Assembly: GCA_016124975.1 (NCBI GenBank)
Contig: WGMP01000013.1
Coordinates: forward strand, 44,926-108,925
Source of the DNA: Phycisphaera sp.
GTDB taxonomy: Bacteria; Planctomycetota; Phycisphaerae; Phycisphaerales; SM1A02
Direction of reading: 5' to 3'
DNA: 64,000 nt
In this document: positions 9,196-17,659 of the stretch, one piece after another
How positions within the stretch are numbered: position 1 is the first letter of the stretch
How the letters are laid out: each line of letters opens with the position of its first letter
Program-made: the position numbers and the translations under genes
Notes under the pieces: generated by a model
What the model saw: the letters and a program-made list of their open reading frames with translations, nothing else
What the model was told of the DNA's origin: nothing
The model's database searches: none

Positions 9196-10224
9196 TCACT
9201 TGTCCGCGTGCGTCTCGGCGTGCTTCTCGAGATGCCCGCCGAAGGCGAAGCGCTGGGCGCTCATGACCTTGTTCATGAAGTCGCCGTTGCCGCGCGAGCT
9301 GAAGCGGCCGAAGAGGGCCGCCGCGAGGACGGGGGCTGGAACACCTTCATCGTTCGCGGCGGCGAGCGTCCAGCGGCCTTCGCCCGAATCGCTCACGCGG
9401 CCGCCGAACTGGGCGAGCGACTGGTCCTTCGCCATCGCCTGCGCGGTGAGATCGAGGAGCCACGAGCCGACCACACTGCCGCGGCGCCAGAGCTCCGTGA
9501 CCGCGGCGAGGTCGAAGTCGTACTGGTAGTGCTCGGGGTGGCGCAGCGGCGTCGTCTCGGCGTCCTTCTCGTAGGCGTGCTTGCCGATGTCGGCGTGCTT
9601 CAGGATGTTGAGGCCCTCGGCGTAGGCGGCCATCAGGCCGTACTCGATCCCGTTGTGGACCATCTTCACGAAGTGCCCCGCGCCCGAGGGACCGCAGTGG
9701 AGGTAGCCCTTCTCCGCGGTGCCGAGCGAAGCCGCGTCGGGGTTGCGCGCGATCGTTCCAACGCCTGGCGCGAGCGTGGCGAACACCCCGTCTAGGCGCG
9801 CGACCGCGGTCGAGTCGCCGCCGATCATCTGGCAGTAGCCGCGCTCGAGCCCCCACACGCCGCCCGAGACGCCGACATCGACATAGTGGATGCCGCGTGC
9901 GGCGAGCGCCTTCGCGCGGCGGATGTCGTCGATGTAGTGCGTGTTGCCGCCGTCGATGATGCAGTCGTCGTCGCCGAGATGCTTCGCCACCTCGTCGATG
10001 GTGGCGTCGACGAACGCGACGGGAAGCATCAGCCACACATGGCGGGGGCCCTTCAGCTTCGCGCAGAGGTCGGCGATGCTCGACGCGGGCGTCGCGCCCT
10101 CCTTCGCGAGGTCCGCGACGGCCTGCTGGTTGACATCGAACGCGACCACGGCGTGGCCTCCGCGCACGAGCCTGCGAACCATGTTTGCGCCCATGCGCCC
10201 GAGTCCGACCATTCCAATCTGCAT
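9196..10224 (-). CDS. 6-phosphogluconate dehydrogenase, decarboxylating, short NAD-type
   Basis: A 342-residue protein that oxidises 6-phosphogluconate to ribulose 5-phosphate and CO2 in the pentose phosphate pathway. The N-terminal GMVGLGRMGANMVRRL is the dinucleotide site, DGGNTHYIDDIRRA and VGVSGGVWGLERGYCQMIGG are the substrate-binding signatures, and HFVKMVHNGIEYG carries the catalytic Lys. The length is that of the short GndA/YqeC-like form rather than the 470-residue form, which usually means NAD rather than NADP use. The gene starts 7 nt after a TACATT hexamer and has no Shine-Dalgarno sequence. Confidence 0.9.
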   Translation of the reverse strand: MQIGMVGLGRMGANMVRRLVRGGHAVVAFDVNQQAVADLAKEGATPASSIADLCAKLKGPRHVWLMLPVAFVDATIDEVAKHLGDDDCIIDGGNTHYIDDIRRAKALAARGIHYVDVGVSGGVWGLERGYCQMIGGDSTAVARLDGVFATLAPGVGTIARNPDAASLGTAEKGYLHCGPSGAGHFVKMVHNGIEYGLMAAYAEGLNILKHADIGKHAYEKDAETTPLRHPEHYQYDFDLAAVTELWRRGSVVGSWLLDLTAQAMAKDQSLAQFGGRVSDSGEGRWTLAAANDEGVPAPVLAAALFGRFSSRGNGDFMNKVMSAQRFAFGGHLEKHAETHADK

Positions 10225-10231
10225 GGGGCGG

Positions 10232-10237
10232 AATGTA
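10232..10237 (-). promoter_or_regulatory. -10-like hexamer, probable leaderless start of 6PGDH
   Basis: TACATT within CGCTACATT ends 7 nt before the ATG at 10224; no Shine-Dalgarno sequence lies between. Confidence 0.55.
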
Positions 10238-10249
10238 GCGGAGCGCCCG

Positions 10250-10975
10250 TCAGGGCGCGTCGCCGAGAAGTTCGCCCGCGAGCCACCGCGCGAACGACTC
10301 CTTTGGCACGCGCTCGCCCTGTGGTGCCGCGCGGCGCGCGCCGCCGTCGCGGAGATAGAGCGTCCCGTCGATGTCGGGCGCGTTCATCGTCTCGAGCGGG
10401 TTGGCCACGATCGCATCGAGCGACTTGCGCGCCAGCTTCTCGCGCGCCGAGGGCTCGAGGCGCTCCGCGGGCTCGAGCGCGAAGCCGACGATGCGCGCCT
10501 CGGGTCGGCGGAACCCCGCGGTCGTCGCCAGCAGATCCTCGACGGGCTCGAGCTCGAGCGTCATGGCGCCGCCGCGACGGAGCTTTCCATCCGCGAACGC
10601 CTTCGGACGGAAGTCGGCGACGGCGGCCGCCATCACCACGAGCTGCGCCGCCGGCAGTTCCCGGCGGAGGATCGCCGCGAGATCGACCGCCGTGCGGAAG
10701 CGCTCGACCGTCACGCGGCCCGCCCACGCGGAGGGCAGTGCCGATTGGACGGGGCCAAGCGCCAGTACCACCTCGGCCCCGCGCGCCGCAAGCGCGTCCG
10801 CGATCGCGATTCCAAGCCGCCCCGACGAGCGGTTTCCGATGAAGCGGACCTCGTCGATCGGCTCCTCGGTCGGGCCCGCCGTCACCAGTGCGCGGACGGG
10901 GGGCGCGAAGGGCGCAACCGATCGGCGTTCCTGCGCGGATGATGCGGGTTCTCGGCGTGTCGCGGCGTCGCGCAT
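10250..10975 (-). CDS. CoaB-type phosphopantothenoylcysteine ligase domain protein
   Basis: A 241-residue protein with the CoaB fold. VTAGPTEEPIDEVRFIGNRSSGR is the signature of the phosphopantothenate-cysteine ligase half of CoaBC, and MAAAVADFRP plus a region with KLARKSLDAIVANP follow in the right order. The CoaC decarboxylase half is absent, so it must be encoded elsewhere, as in organisms with split CoaB. Its role is the second step of coenzyme A synthesis from phosphopantothenate. The start at ATG 10975 is 6 nt after a TACCCT hexamer; the ORF track start at 11833 is far too long and lies over the PilB gene. Confidence 0.8.
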   Translation of the reverse strand: MRDAATRREPASSAQERRSVAPFAPPVRALVTAGPTEEPIDEVRFIGNRSSGRLGIAIADALAARGAEVVLALGPVQSALPSAWAGRVTVERFRTAVDLAAILRRELPAAQLVVMAAAVADFRPKAFADGKLRRGGAMTLELEPVEDLLATTAGFRRPEARIVGFALEPAERLEPSAREKLARKSLDAIVANPLETMNAPDIDGTLYLRDGGARRAAPQGERVPKESFARWLAGELLGDAP

Positions 10976-10981
10976 GCGCCG

Positions 10982-10987
10982 AGGGTA
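10982..10987 (-). promoter_or_regulatory. -10-like hexamer, probable leaderless start of coaB-like gene
   Basis: TACCCT within GGCTACCCT ends 6 nt before the ATG at 10975. The hexamer sits at the edge of a 13-bp tandem repeat. Confidence 0.55.
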
Positions 10988-11047
10988 GCCGAGGGCAGCC
11001 GAGGAGGGCAGCCGAGGAGGGCAGCCGAGGAGGGTGCCGAGGAGGGC
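10983..11047. repeat. 13-bp tandem repeat upstream of coaB-like gene
   Basis: The unit GGGCAGCCGAGGA occurs in three near-perfect copies (10993-11031) with degenerate units on both sides. It lies in the divergent promoter region between the coaB-like gene and the first PilB gene. Confidence 0.85.
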
Positions 11048-11174
11048 GCCCGTCAGCCGCTGCAGGTTGCGGCGGAGGCGACGAACGGCGATACTGCAAT
11101 GCTCCCGTCCGTCTGGCGGGAGGGCCCGCGCCCGAGCGCCTTCGGCGGGGCGGCATGACTTCGGAGACGCGACC

Positions 11175-12938
11175 TTGGCCAAGCGCAGCAAGAAGAAAAT
11201 CGGCGAGATCCTGATCGAGCAGGGCGCCGTCGGACAGGCCCAGCTCGTCTCCGCCATCAACGAGGCCAAGTCCTCGGGGAAGCGGGTCGGCGAGGTCCTG
11301 ATCGAGCAGGGGACCTGCAACGAGAAGCAGATCGCCAAGGCCCTCGCCGAGCAGTTCGGGGTCGAGTTCATCGACCTCGAGAAGCCCGAGGCCCTCACCA
11401 AGATCGACCGCGGCCTCCTGAAGGAGGACCTCCAGCGCAAGTACTCGGTGCTGCCCCTCCGCAAGGAGCGCGGGACGCTCCTCCTCTGCGTGCACGACCC
11501 GCTCGAGATCGAGGCGTTCGACCTGATCGGCATGGTCGCGGGCGGCCGAGCCGACGTGGGCGCCATCTCGACGCGCAGCCAGATCACGGGCTTCATCTCG
11601 GGCGACCAGAGCGGCCCCGACCTCTCGCGCTCGCGCCTCGTGACCGCGTCGATGGACTCGACCGTCGACAAGTCGATGGACCGCTCGCAGGACCGCTCGC
11701 AGGACAGGTCGATGGACCGCTCGCTCGACTCCGACGCGAACGAGTCCGGCATCGTGCGCCTCGTCGAGCGCATGATCGTCGAGGCCGTCACCGGCCGCGC
11801 GAGCGACATCCACATCGAGCCGCGCAAGGACAATGTCCTCCTGCGCTACCGCATCGACGGCGTGTGCATCGAGCGCGACCTCATCCCGAAGTCGATGCAG
11901 AACCAGCTGCTTGCGCGCGTCAAGCTGATGGCGGGCGTGAACATCTCCGAGCGCCGTGTGCCGCAGGACGGCCGCATCAAGCAGACGATCGACGGAAAGG
12001 TCGTCGACTTCCGCGTCTCGAGCTGCCCCGCGGTCCACGGCGAGAGCATCGTCCTCCGCATCCTCCGCCCCGACAGCGCGCGCATCGGCCTCGCGGGCCT
12101 CGGCTTCGAGCAGGACAACCTCGACAACTTCAACAAGATCATCCGCCGCCCGAACGGCATCTTCCTCGTCACGGGCCCCACGGGCTCGGGCAAGACGACG
12201 ACGCTCTACTCGGCGCTCAACGACCTCAACGCGCCCGACCGCAAGATCATCACGGCCGAGGATCCCGTCGAGTACGCCTTCAAGGGCATCAACCAGGTGC
12301 AGGTGCGCGACCACATCGGCCTCACCTTCTCGACGATCCTGAAGTCGATGCTGCGCCAGGCGCCGAACATCATCCTCGTCGGCGAAATCCGAGATCGCGA
12401 AGTCGCCGACATCGCCATCCAGGCGGCGCTCACGGGCCACATGGTGTTCTCGACGCTCCACACGAACGACGCCCCGAGCGCGATCACGCGACTCATCGAC
12501 ATGGGCGTGAAGCCGTTCCTCGTGGCGAGCTCGATCCAGGCGGTCATGGGCCAGCGCCTCGTCCGCATTCTGTGCGAGAAGTGCAAGGCGCCCGAGGACA
12601 ACCCCGACCGCAAGGTGCTCCGCCTCATCGGCATGACCGAGGAAGAGGTCGCGCGCGGCGGCATGATGAAGGCCGTCGGCTGCCAGGCCTGCGGCGGCAC
12701 GGGCTACCGCGGCCGTCGCGCCATCTTCGAGCTGATGAAGATGAACCCCGAGATCCGCGACCTCGCGTTCAACCGCTCGAGCGTCGGCAAGCTCCGCGCG
12801 GCGGCCGTGCGCGGCGGCATGCGCAGCCTCGTCGAGGACGGCAAGATCAAGATCCTCCGCGGCATGACGACGCCCGTCGAGATCGCGAACTTCGCGCAGA
12901 TCGAGGGGTTCTCGCCTGAAGAGATCCACGCGACCTGA
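11175..12938 (+). CDS. PilB/GspE-type secretion ATPase (first copy)
   Basis: A 587-residue cytoplasmic motor ATPase that would power pilus or pseudopilus assembly. The TTG at 11175 is preceded by GGAG at 8 nt and starts the protein at AKRSKKKIGEIL; no in-frame ATG exists nearby. An N-terminal MshEN-type domain (GEILIEQGAVGQAQL and a second similar unit) covers residues 1-150. A Ser/Asp/Arg repeat linker follows (about 160-187). Walker A GPTGSGKTTT is near residue 335, Walker B ILVGEIRDRE near 400, and the zinc motif CEKCKA with CQACGGTGYRGR near 467-510. It opens the 18-kb pilus-like cluster. Confidence 0.9.
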   Translation: MAKRSKKKIGEILIEQGAVGQAQLVSAINEAKSSGKRVGEVLIEQGTCNEKQIAKALAEQFGVEFIDLEKPEALTKIDRGLLKEDLQRKYSVLPLRKERGTLLLCVHDPLEIEAFDLIGMVAGGRADVGAISTRSQITGFISGDQSGPDLSRSRLVTASMDSTVDKSMDRSQDRSQDRSMDRSLDSDANESGIVRLVERMIVEAVTGRASDIHIEPRKDNVLLRYRIDGVCIERDLIPKSMQNQLLARVKLMAGVNISERRVPQDGRIKQTIDGKVVDFRVSSCPAVHGESIVLRILRPDSARIGLAGLGFEQDNLDNFNKIIRRPNGIFLVTGPTGSGKTTTLYSALNDLNAPDRKIITAEDPVEYAFKGINQVQVRDHIGLTFSTILKSMLRQAPNIILVGEIRDREVADIAIQAALTGHMVFSTLHTNDAPSAITRLIDMGVKPFLVASSIQAVMGQRLVRILCEKCKAPEDNPDRKVLRLIGMTEEEVARGGMMKAVGCQACGGTGYRGRRAIFELMKMNPEIRDLAFNRSSVGKLRAAAVRGGMRSLVEDGKIKILRGMTTPVEIANFAQIEGFSPEEIHAT

Positions 12939-13030
12939 GACCTTCCCTCACACCCCGACCCCCGCCCCAGCCACGCGGCGTCCACCGCGAGCGACTTCCA
13001 GACACGATCACTTCCATTGCGAGCATTTCC

Positions 13031-14146
13031 ATGTCGACCATGCAGATTGACCGTCTTCTCGACAGCATCGTCACCCTCGGGGCGTCGGACCTGCACATCT
13101 CGACGGGCCGCCCGCCGACGATCCGCCTGCACGGCAGCCTGAAGAGCCTTGCGACGAAGACGATCGAGCCCGACGACGCGACGGCGCTCATGAAGTCGAT
13201 CACGCCTGAGAAGAACCAGGCCGAGCTCGCCGAGATGGGCGGCACCGACTTCGGCTTCAGCTTCCAGGGCCGCGCGCGCTTCCGCGTGTCTGTCTTCCGC
13301 CAGCGCCAGCACATCTCGATGGTGCTTCGACTGATCCCGAACAAGCTGCTCTCGTTCGACGAGATCGGTCTCCCCAAGATCGTCGAGGAGCTCTGCCGCC
13401 GTCCGCGCGGCCTCTTCCTCGTGACGGGCCCGACGGGTTCGGGCAAGTCGACCACCCTCGCCTCGATGGTGAACTGGATCAACGAGTTCTACGACCGCCA
13501 CATCGTGACGATCGAGGACCCGATCGAGTACTACCACTACCACAAGAAGTCGGTCGTGAACCAGCGCGAGGTCGGACAGGATGTGCCGAGCTTCGCCGAG
13601 GCGCTCCGCCGCGTGCTCCGCTCCGACCCCGACGTGATCCTCGTCGGCGAAATGCGAGACCTCGAGACGATCGAGTCCGCGATCCGCGCGGCCGAGACGG
13701 GCCACCTCGTGTTCGGCACCCTCCACACCTCGGGCGCGGCCAGCACCATCAACCGAGTCATCGACGCCTTCCCCGTGAGCCAGCAGGAGCAGGTCCGCGT
13801 CCAGCTGTCGACCTCGCTCATCGCGGTGCTCTCGCAGCAGCTGTGCGCCCGCGCCGACAAGCCCGGGCGCTGCGCGGCCTACGAGTTCCTCGTGGTCACG
13901 CCCGCGATCTCGAACCTCATCCGCGAGAACAAGACCTTCCGCATCGACTCGGCCATCCAGACTGGCCGCAAGTTCGGCATGCAACTCCTCGACGACCACC
14001 TCTGGAAGCTCTACGCCGACGGCAAGGTCTCCGCGGAGGAGGTCATCGACAAGTGCAAGAACCCCGGCGACATGAAGGACAAGATCCATCGTGCGGGCGG
14101 GGTGATCGGACGCACGGAACTCGATTCGGACCACGATGCGGGCTGA
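13031..14146 (+). CDS. pilT: PilT-family twitching/retraction ATPase
   Basis: A 371-residue hexameric ATPase of the PilT type, which disassembles type IV pili. The N-terminus IDRLLDSIVTLGASDLHIS is typical. Walker A GPTGSGKSTT lies near residue 137, Walker B ILVGEMRD near 203, and the PilT-type C-terminal LIRENKTFRIDSAIQTG replaces the usual AIRE motif. It lacks the zinc-binding Cys motif of PilB, as expected. It lies between the two PilB genes. Its presence favours a dynamic pilus over a pure type II secretion system, though PilT-like proteins also occur in other assemblies. Confidence 0.9.
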   Translation: MSTMQIDRLLDSIVTLGASDLHISTGRPPTIRLHGSLKSLATKTIEPDDATALMKSITPEKNQAELAEMGGTDFGFSFQGRARFRVSVFRQRQHISMVLRLIPNKLLSFDEIGLPKIVEELCRRPRGLFLVTGPTGSGKSTTLASMVNWINEFYDRHIVTIEDPIEYYHYHKKSVVNQREVGQDVPSFAEALRRVLRSDPDVILVGEMRDLETIESAIRAAETGHLVFGTLHTSGAASTINRVIDAFPVSQQEQVRVQLSTSLIAVLSQQLCARADKPGRCAAYEFLVVTPAISNLIRENKTFRIDSAIQTGRKFGMQLLDDHLWKLYADGKVSAEEVIDKCKNPGDMKDKIHRAGGVIGRTELDSDHDAG

Positions 14147-14379
14147 GTCTGGACGCGCTCGGAGCCCTTCGTGCGGTCGCGGTCTGGCCGCGCCCCGAAG
14201 CGCGTCCGAACCGCGTTCTTCGGCTGCGGGCCGTACGCAGCAATCCAAGTGTCCACACCTCCACCCCCGTTGCGCCGCGATGCCGGGGGGGTGCGCGTGC
14301 CGTATAGCACGCAGTGGGAGCGTCGCCGCACGGTGCGGCGGGGCGAGTCTGGCCAGTCGCGGCCGATCCGAGTGACCCG
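14147..14379 (+). other. Gap between pilT and second PilB gene
   Basis: No gene is visible. A TATAGC motif near 14303 could be a weak -10 element; no clear Shine-Dalgarno sequence precedes the ATG at 14380. Confidence 0.35.
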
Positions 14380-16152
14380 ATGTCCATCATCTCGACTGAG
14401 CAGGAGCAGCTTCTCACGATCCTCAAGGGAGCCCGCATCGGGCGCGCCTTGCGGAAGCTCGGCTACATCACGCGCGAGCAGGCTGAGGAAGCGGCCGCGC
14501 TCCAGCTCGAGGGTCGGAAGGGCGAGCTGCTCGGCCAGATCCTCGTCAGCCTCGGCCGCTGCGACCAGCGCGCCGTCGACCACGCGCTCGCGGTCACCAA
14601 GGGCATGGCGTATGTCGACCTCGACAAGTTCGACATCTCCCAGGACGCCATCAACGCCGTGGACGCGCGCCTCGTGCGCATGGGGCAGTTCGCGCCCGTC
14701 GATGTGGACATCGCGGCGCGCCGTCTCGTGATCGCCGTCAAGGATGTGAACAACTTCGGCGCCGCCGACAACCTCAAGCAGATGGGCAACTGGCGGCGGG
14801 TCACCGTCGTGGTCGCGCCCGCTGCGCAGGTCGACCGCATCATCGCCGAGAAGTATCCCGAGCGCGGCGGCGGAGGGGCCTCCGCGCTCGAGGGGATCGG
14901 AGAGGGCGGCGCGGCGGTCTCCGTCCTCGAGGGCCGCGGCGAGTCTCTCGACCTCGCGTCGCTGGAGATGGCGGCGAACGACAACGCGGTCGTGCAGCTT
15001 GTGCAGCGCCTGCTTCTCGTCGCCATCGAGGACAAGGCGAGCGACATCCACCTCGAGCCCTTCGAGGACGAGTTCAAGGTGCGCTACCGCATCGACGGCG
15101 TCCTCTACGACATGCATGCGCCAGCGAAGTCGCTGGCGACGGCGCTCGTCTCGCGCGTGAAGGTCATGTCGAAGCTCGACATCGCCGAGCGCCGCCTCCC
15201 GCAGGACGGCCGCATCGAGTTCATGCTGCCGACGGGGCCGATCGACCTCCGCGTCGCCGTGCTTCCCACGATGTTCGGCGAGTCGGTGGTGCTCCGTATC
15301 CTCGACCGCTCGAATGTGCAGCTCTCGCTCGACAAGGTCGGCATGGCGCCCGACGACCTCGAGAGGTTCCGCACGCTGATCAACAAGCCGAACGGCATCG
15401 TCGTCGTCACGGGCCCGACGGGCTCGGGCAAGACGACCACGCTCTACGCAGCGCTCAACGAGCTGAACGACCCGGGCGTCAAGATCCTCACCGCGGAGGA
15501 TCCCGTCGAGTACGACGTGCAGGGCCTCATCCAGTGCCAGGTCAACCTCGAGCAGGAGCTGACCTTCGCGAAGCTCCTCCGAAGCTTCCTCCGCCAGGAC
15601 CCCGACATCATCCTCGTCGGCGAAATCCGTGACCTCGAGACCGCGCAGATCGCCATCCAGGCATCGCTGACGGGCCACCTCGTGCTCACCACGCTCCACA
15701 CGAACGACGCGCCGAGCACCATCCTGCGTCTCGTCGACCTCGGAGTGGAGACCTTCCTCCTCACCGCGACGATCGAGGCGATCGTGGCGCAGCGGCTCGT
15801 GCGCCGCGTGTGCGTGAAGTGCAAGGAGGCGTACACGCCCAACGAGGAGCAGCTGATGGAGCTCGCGCTCCGTCCGCGCGACGTCGAGGGCAAGCAGTTC
15901 TACCGAGGCCGCGGCAAGGGCTGCGACTTCTGCCGTCGCTCGGGCTACAAGGGCCGAAAGGGCCTCTACGAGATCATGGCGATGGACGACGACCTGCGCG
16001 AACTCGTCATGAAGCAGGCCTCGACCTCCGTGCTCAGGCAGGAAGCCAAGAAGCGCGGCATGCGCACCCTCCGCGAGGCGGGCCTCAACGCGATCTACAA
16101 CGGCGAGACCACGATCGACGAGGTCGTGCGCGAGACGATGACGGACGAGTGA
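14380..16152 (+). CDS. PilB/GspE-type secretion ATPase (second copy)
   Basis: A 590-residue paralogue of the ATPase at 11175, with the same order of parts: N-terminal MshEN-like domain (ALRKLGYITREQAEEAAAL), a Gly-rich linker (GGGGASALEGIGEGG), Walker A GPTGSGKTTT near residue 345, Walker B ILVGEIRD near 411, and zinc motif CVKCKE with CDFCRRSGYKGR near 478-520. The ATG at 14380 gives MSIISTEQEQLL; the longer ORF in the track is unlikely. It lies just before the PilC gene, so it is the better candidate for the partner ATPase of that platform protein. Its stop codon is inside a short tandem repeat. Confidence 0.9.
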   Translation: MSIISTEQEQLLTILKGARIGRALRKLGYITREQAEEAAALQLEGRKGELLGQILVSLGRCDQRAVDHALAVTKGMAYVDLDKFDISQDAINAVDARLVRMGQFAPVDVDIAARRLVIAVKDVNNFGAADNLKQMGNWRRVTVVVAPAAQVDRIIAEKYPERGGGGASALEGIGEGGAAVSVLEGRGESLDLASLEMAANDNAVVQLVQRLLLVAIEDKASDIHLEPFEDEFKVRYRIDGVLYDMHAPAKSLATALVSRVKVMSKLDIAERRLPQDGRIEFMLPTGPIDLRVAVLPTMFGESVVLRILDRSNVQLSLDKVGMAPDDLERFRTLINKPNGIVVVTGPTGSGKTTTLYAALNELNDPGVKILTAEDPVEYDVQGLIQCQVNLEQELTFAKLLRSFLRQDPDIILVGEIRDLETAQIAIQASLTGHLVLTTLHTNDAPSTILRLVDLGVETFLLTATIEAIVAQRLVRRVCVKCKEAYTPNEEQLMELALRPRDVEGKQFYRGRGKGCDFCRRSGYKGRKGLYEIMAMDDDLRELVMKQASTSVLRQEAKKRGMRTLREAGLNAIYNGETTIDEVVRETMTDE

Positions 16153-16190
16153 GTGGACCGACGAGTGAGTGACCGACGAGTGAGCGGGCC
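16144..16190. repeat. Three tandem 15-16 bp units across a stop codon
   Basis: The unit GACGAGTGAGTGGACC occurs at 16144, 16160 and 16175 with small changes. The first copy contains the GAC GAG TGA end of the second PilB gene. Confidence 0.85.
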
Positions 16191-16268
16191 GCCGAACGAG
16201 CCGACCAACACACCTGATTGACCGAGGCCGCGCACGCGGCCGACCCGAGACGAATCACGGAGCACACC

Positions 16269-17561
16269 ATGCCCACCTACGCGTACGACGCGATGAACAA
16301 CGCAGGCAAGAAGACCTCAGGAACGGTCGAGGCCACCACCGCCGAGGAGGCGGTGAAGAAGATCCGTTCGCAGGGGCTCTTCCCGAGCAGCGTGAAGGAG
16401 CAGAAGGTCGCGGGCGGCACGGGCGGCGGCGGCGCCAAGAAGGTGCGCGACGTCAAGAAGAAGAAGAAGGGGTTCAACATCTCCTTCGGCGGCGTGAGCA
16501 CCAAGAAGCTCACGCTCTTCACGCGCCAGCTGTCGACGCTGCAGGACGCAGGCCTGCCGCTTCTCCGCTCGATCCAGATCCTCGAGAGCCAGCAGCGCCC
16601 CGGCGCCCTGAAGAATGTGCTCCAGGGCGTGGCCGAGGAGGTCGAGTCGGGCACCAGCCTCTCGGAGTCGATGGCGAAGTTCCCGCGCTGCTTCGACCGC
16701 CTCTACACCAAGATGGTGGCGGCGGGCGAGGTCGGCGGCGTGCTCGATGTGATCCTCCAGCGTCTCGCGGAGTTCATGGAGAAGGGCCAGCGCCTCAAGC
16801 GGCGCATCATCGGCGCCCTCATCTATCCCGCGGTCGTCATCTTCATCGCCGTCCTCATCGTGACGGGCATCATGTACTTCGTCATCCCGAAGTTCCAGGA
16901 GATCTTCGAGGACTTCGACGTGAAGCTTCCGCAGCTCACGATCTTCATGATCAACAGCTCGAAGTGGGTCGCGGGCACGGCGTCGAAGGACCAGGTGGTG
17001 CCGGGCGCGATCTGGGTGCTCTGTTCTCCCATCATCATCTTCCTGTTCTTCAAGCTGATCAGGAAGACGAACCCTGGAAGGGCGGTGACCGACATCATCG
17101 TGCTGCGCGTGCCCGTGATCGGGACGCTCTTGAGAAAGACGGCGATCGCGCGCTTCACGCGGACGCTGGGAACGCTCATCAGCGCGGGCGTGCCCATCCT
17201 CGAGGCGATCCTCATCACCCGCGACACCTCGGGCAACTATGTGTTCGAGCGCGCGCTCACCAAGGTCCATGACTCGATCCGCGAGGGCGAGACCTTCGCC
17301 GTGCCGCTGCGCGAGGCCAAGGTCTGCGATGCCATCGTCGTCAACATGATCGACGTCGGCGAGGAGACGGGCGACCTCGATGTGATGCTCATGAAGATCG
17401 CCGACAACTACGACGAAGAAGTCGATGTCGCGGTCGCGAGCCTCCTGTCGCTCCTCGAGCCGTTCATGGTCGTCATCCTCGGCGGCATCGTGCTCATCAT
17501 CGTCCTCGCGCTCTTCCTTCCGCTCGTCTCCATGATCGAGTCGGTGTCGGGCGGCAAGTGA
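16269..17561 (+). CDS. PilC/GspF inner-membrane platform protein
   Basis: A 430-residue polytopic protein that anchors the assembly ATPase and the growing pilus. The N-terminal part (PTYAYDAMNNAGKKTSGTVEA) is the family signature. A Lys-rich stretch (VRDVKKKKKGF) follows at about 65-75. There are two T2SSF domains, each starting like LTLFTRQLSTLQDAGLPL and IARFTRTLGTLISAGVPI. Membrane segments are near residues 178-205 (YPAVVIFIAVLIVTGIMYF), 243-260, and the C-terminal 395-425 (VVILGGIVLIIVLALFLPL). The ATG at 16269 is preceded by ACGGAG. It directly precedes the prepilin genes. Confidence 0.92.
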   Translation: MPTYAYDAMNNAGKKTSGTVEATTAEEAVKKIRSQGLFPSSVKEQKVAGGTGGGGAKKVRDVKKKKKGFNISFGGVSTKKLTLFTRQLSTLQDAGLPLLRSIQILESQQRPGALKNVLQGVAEEVESGTSLSESMAKFPRCFDRLYTKMVAAGEVGGVLDVILQRLAEFMEKGQRLKRRIIGALIYPAVVIFIAVLIVTGIMYFVIPKFQEIFEDFDVKLPQLTIFMINSSKWVAGTASKDQVVPGAIWVLCSPIIIFLFFKLIRKTNPGRAVTDIIVLRVPVIGTLLRKTAIARFTRTLGTLISAGVPILEAILITRDTSGNYVFERALTKVHDSIREGETFAVPLREAKVCDAIVVNMIDVGEETGDLDVMLMKIADNYDEEVDVAVASLLSLLEPFMVVILGGIVLIIVLALFLPLVSMIESVSGGK

Positions 17562-17659
17562 CAGTGGCGGCCCGAAGGCAGCAGGAAGCGGGGGCGGTTC
17601 GCCGCCCCTCGCTCCGAAGGCGGGATGTTGCGGCCGAAAGGCCCCAGTCAGGAGATTCC

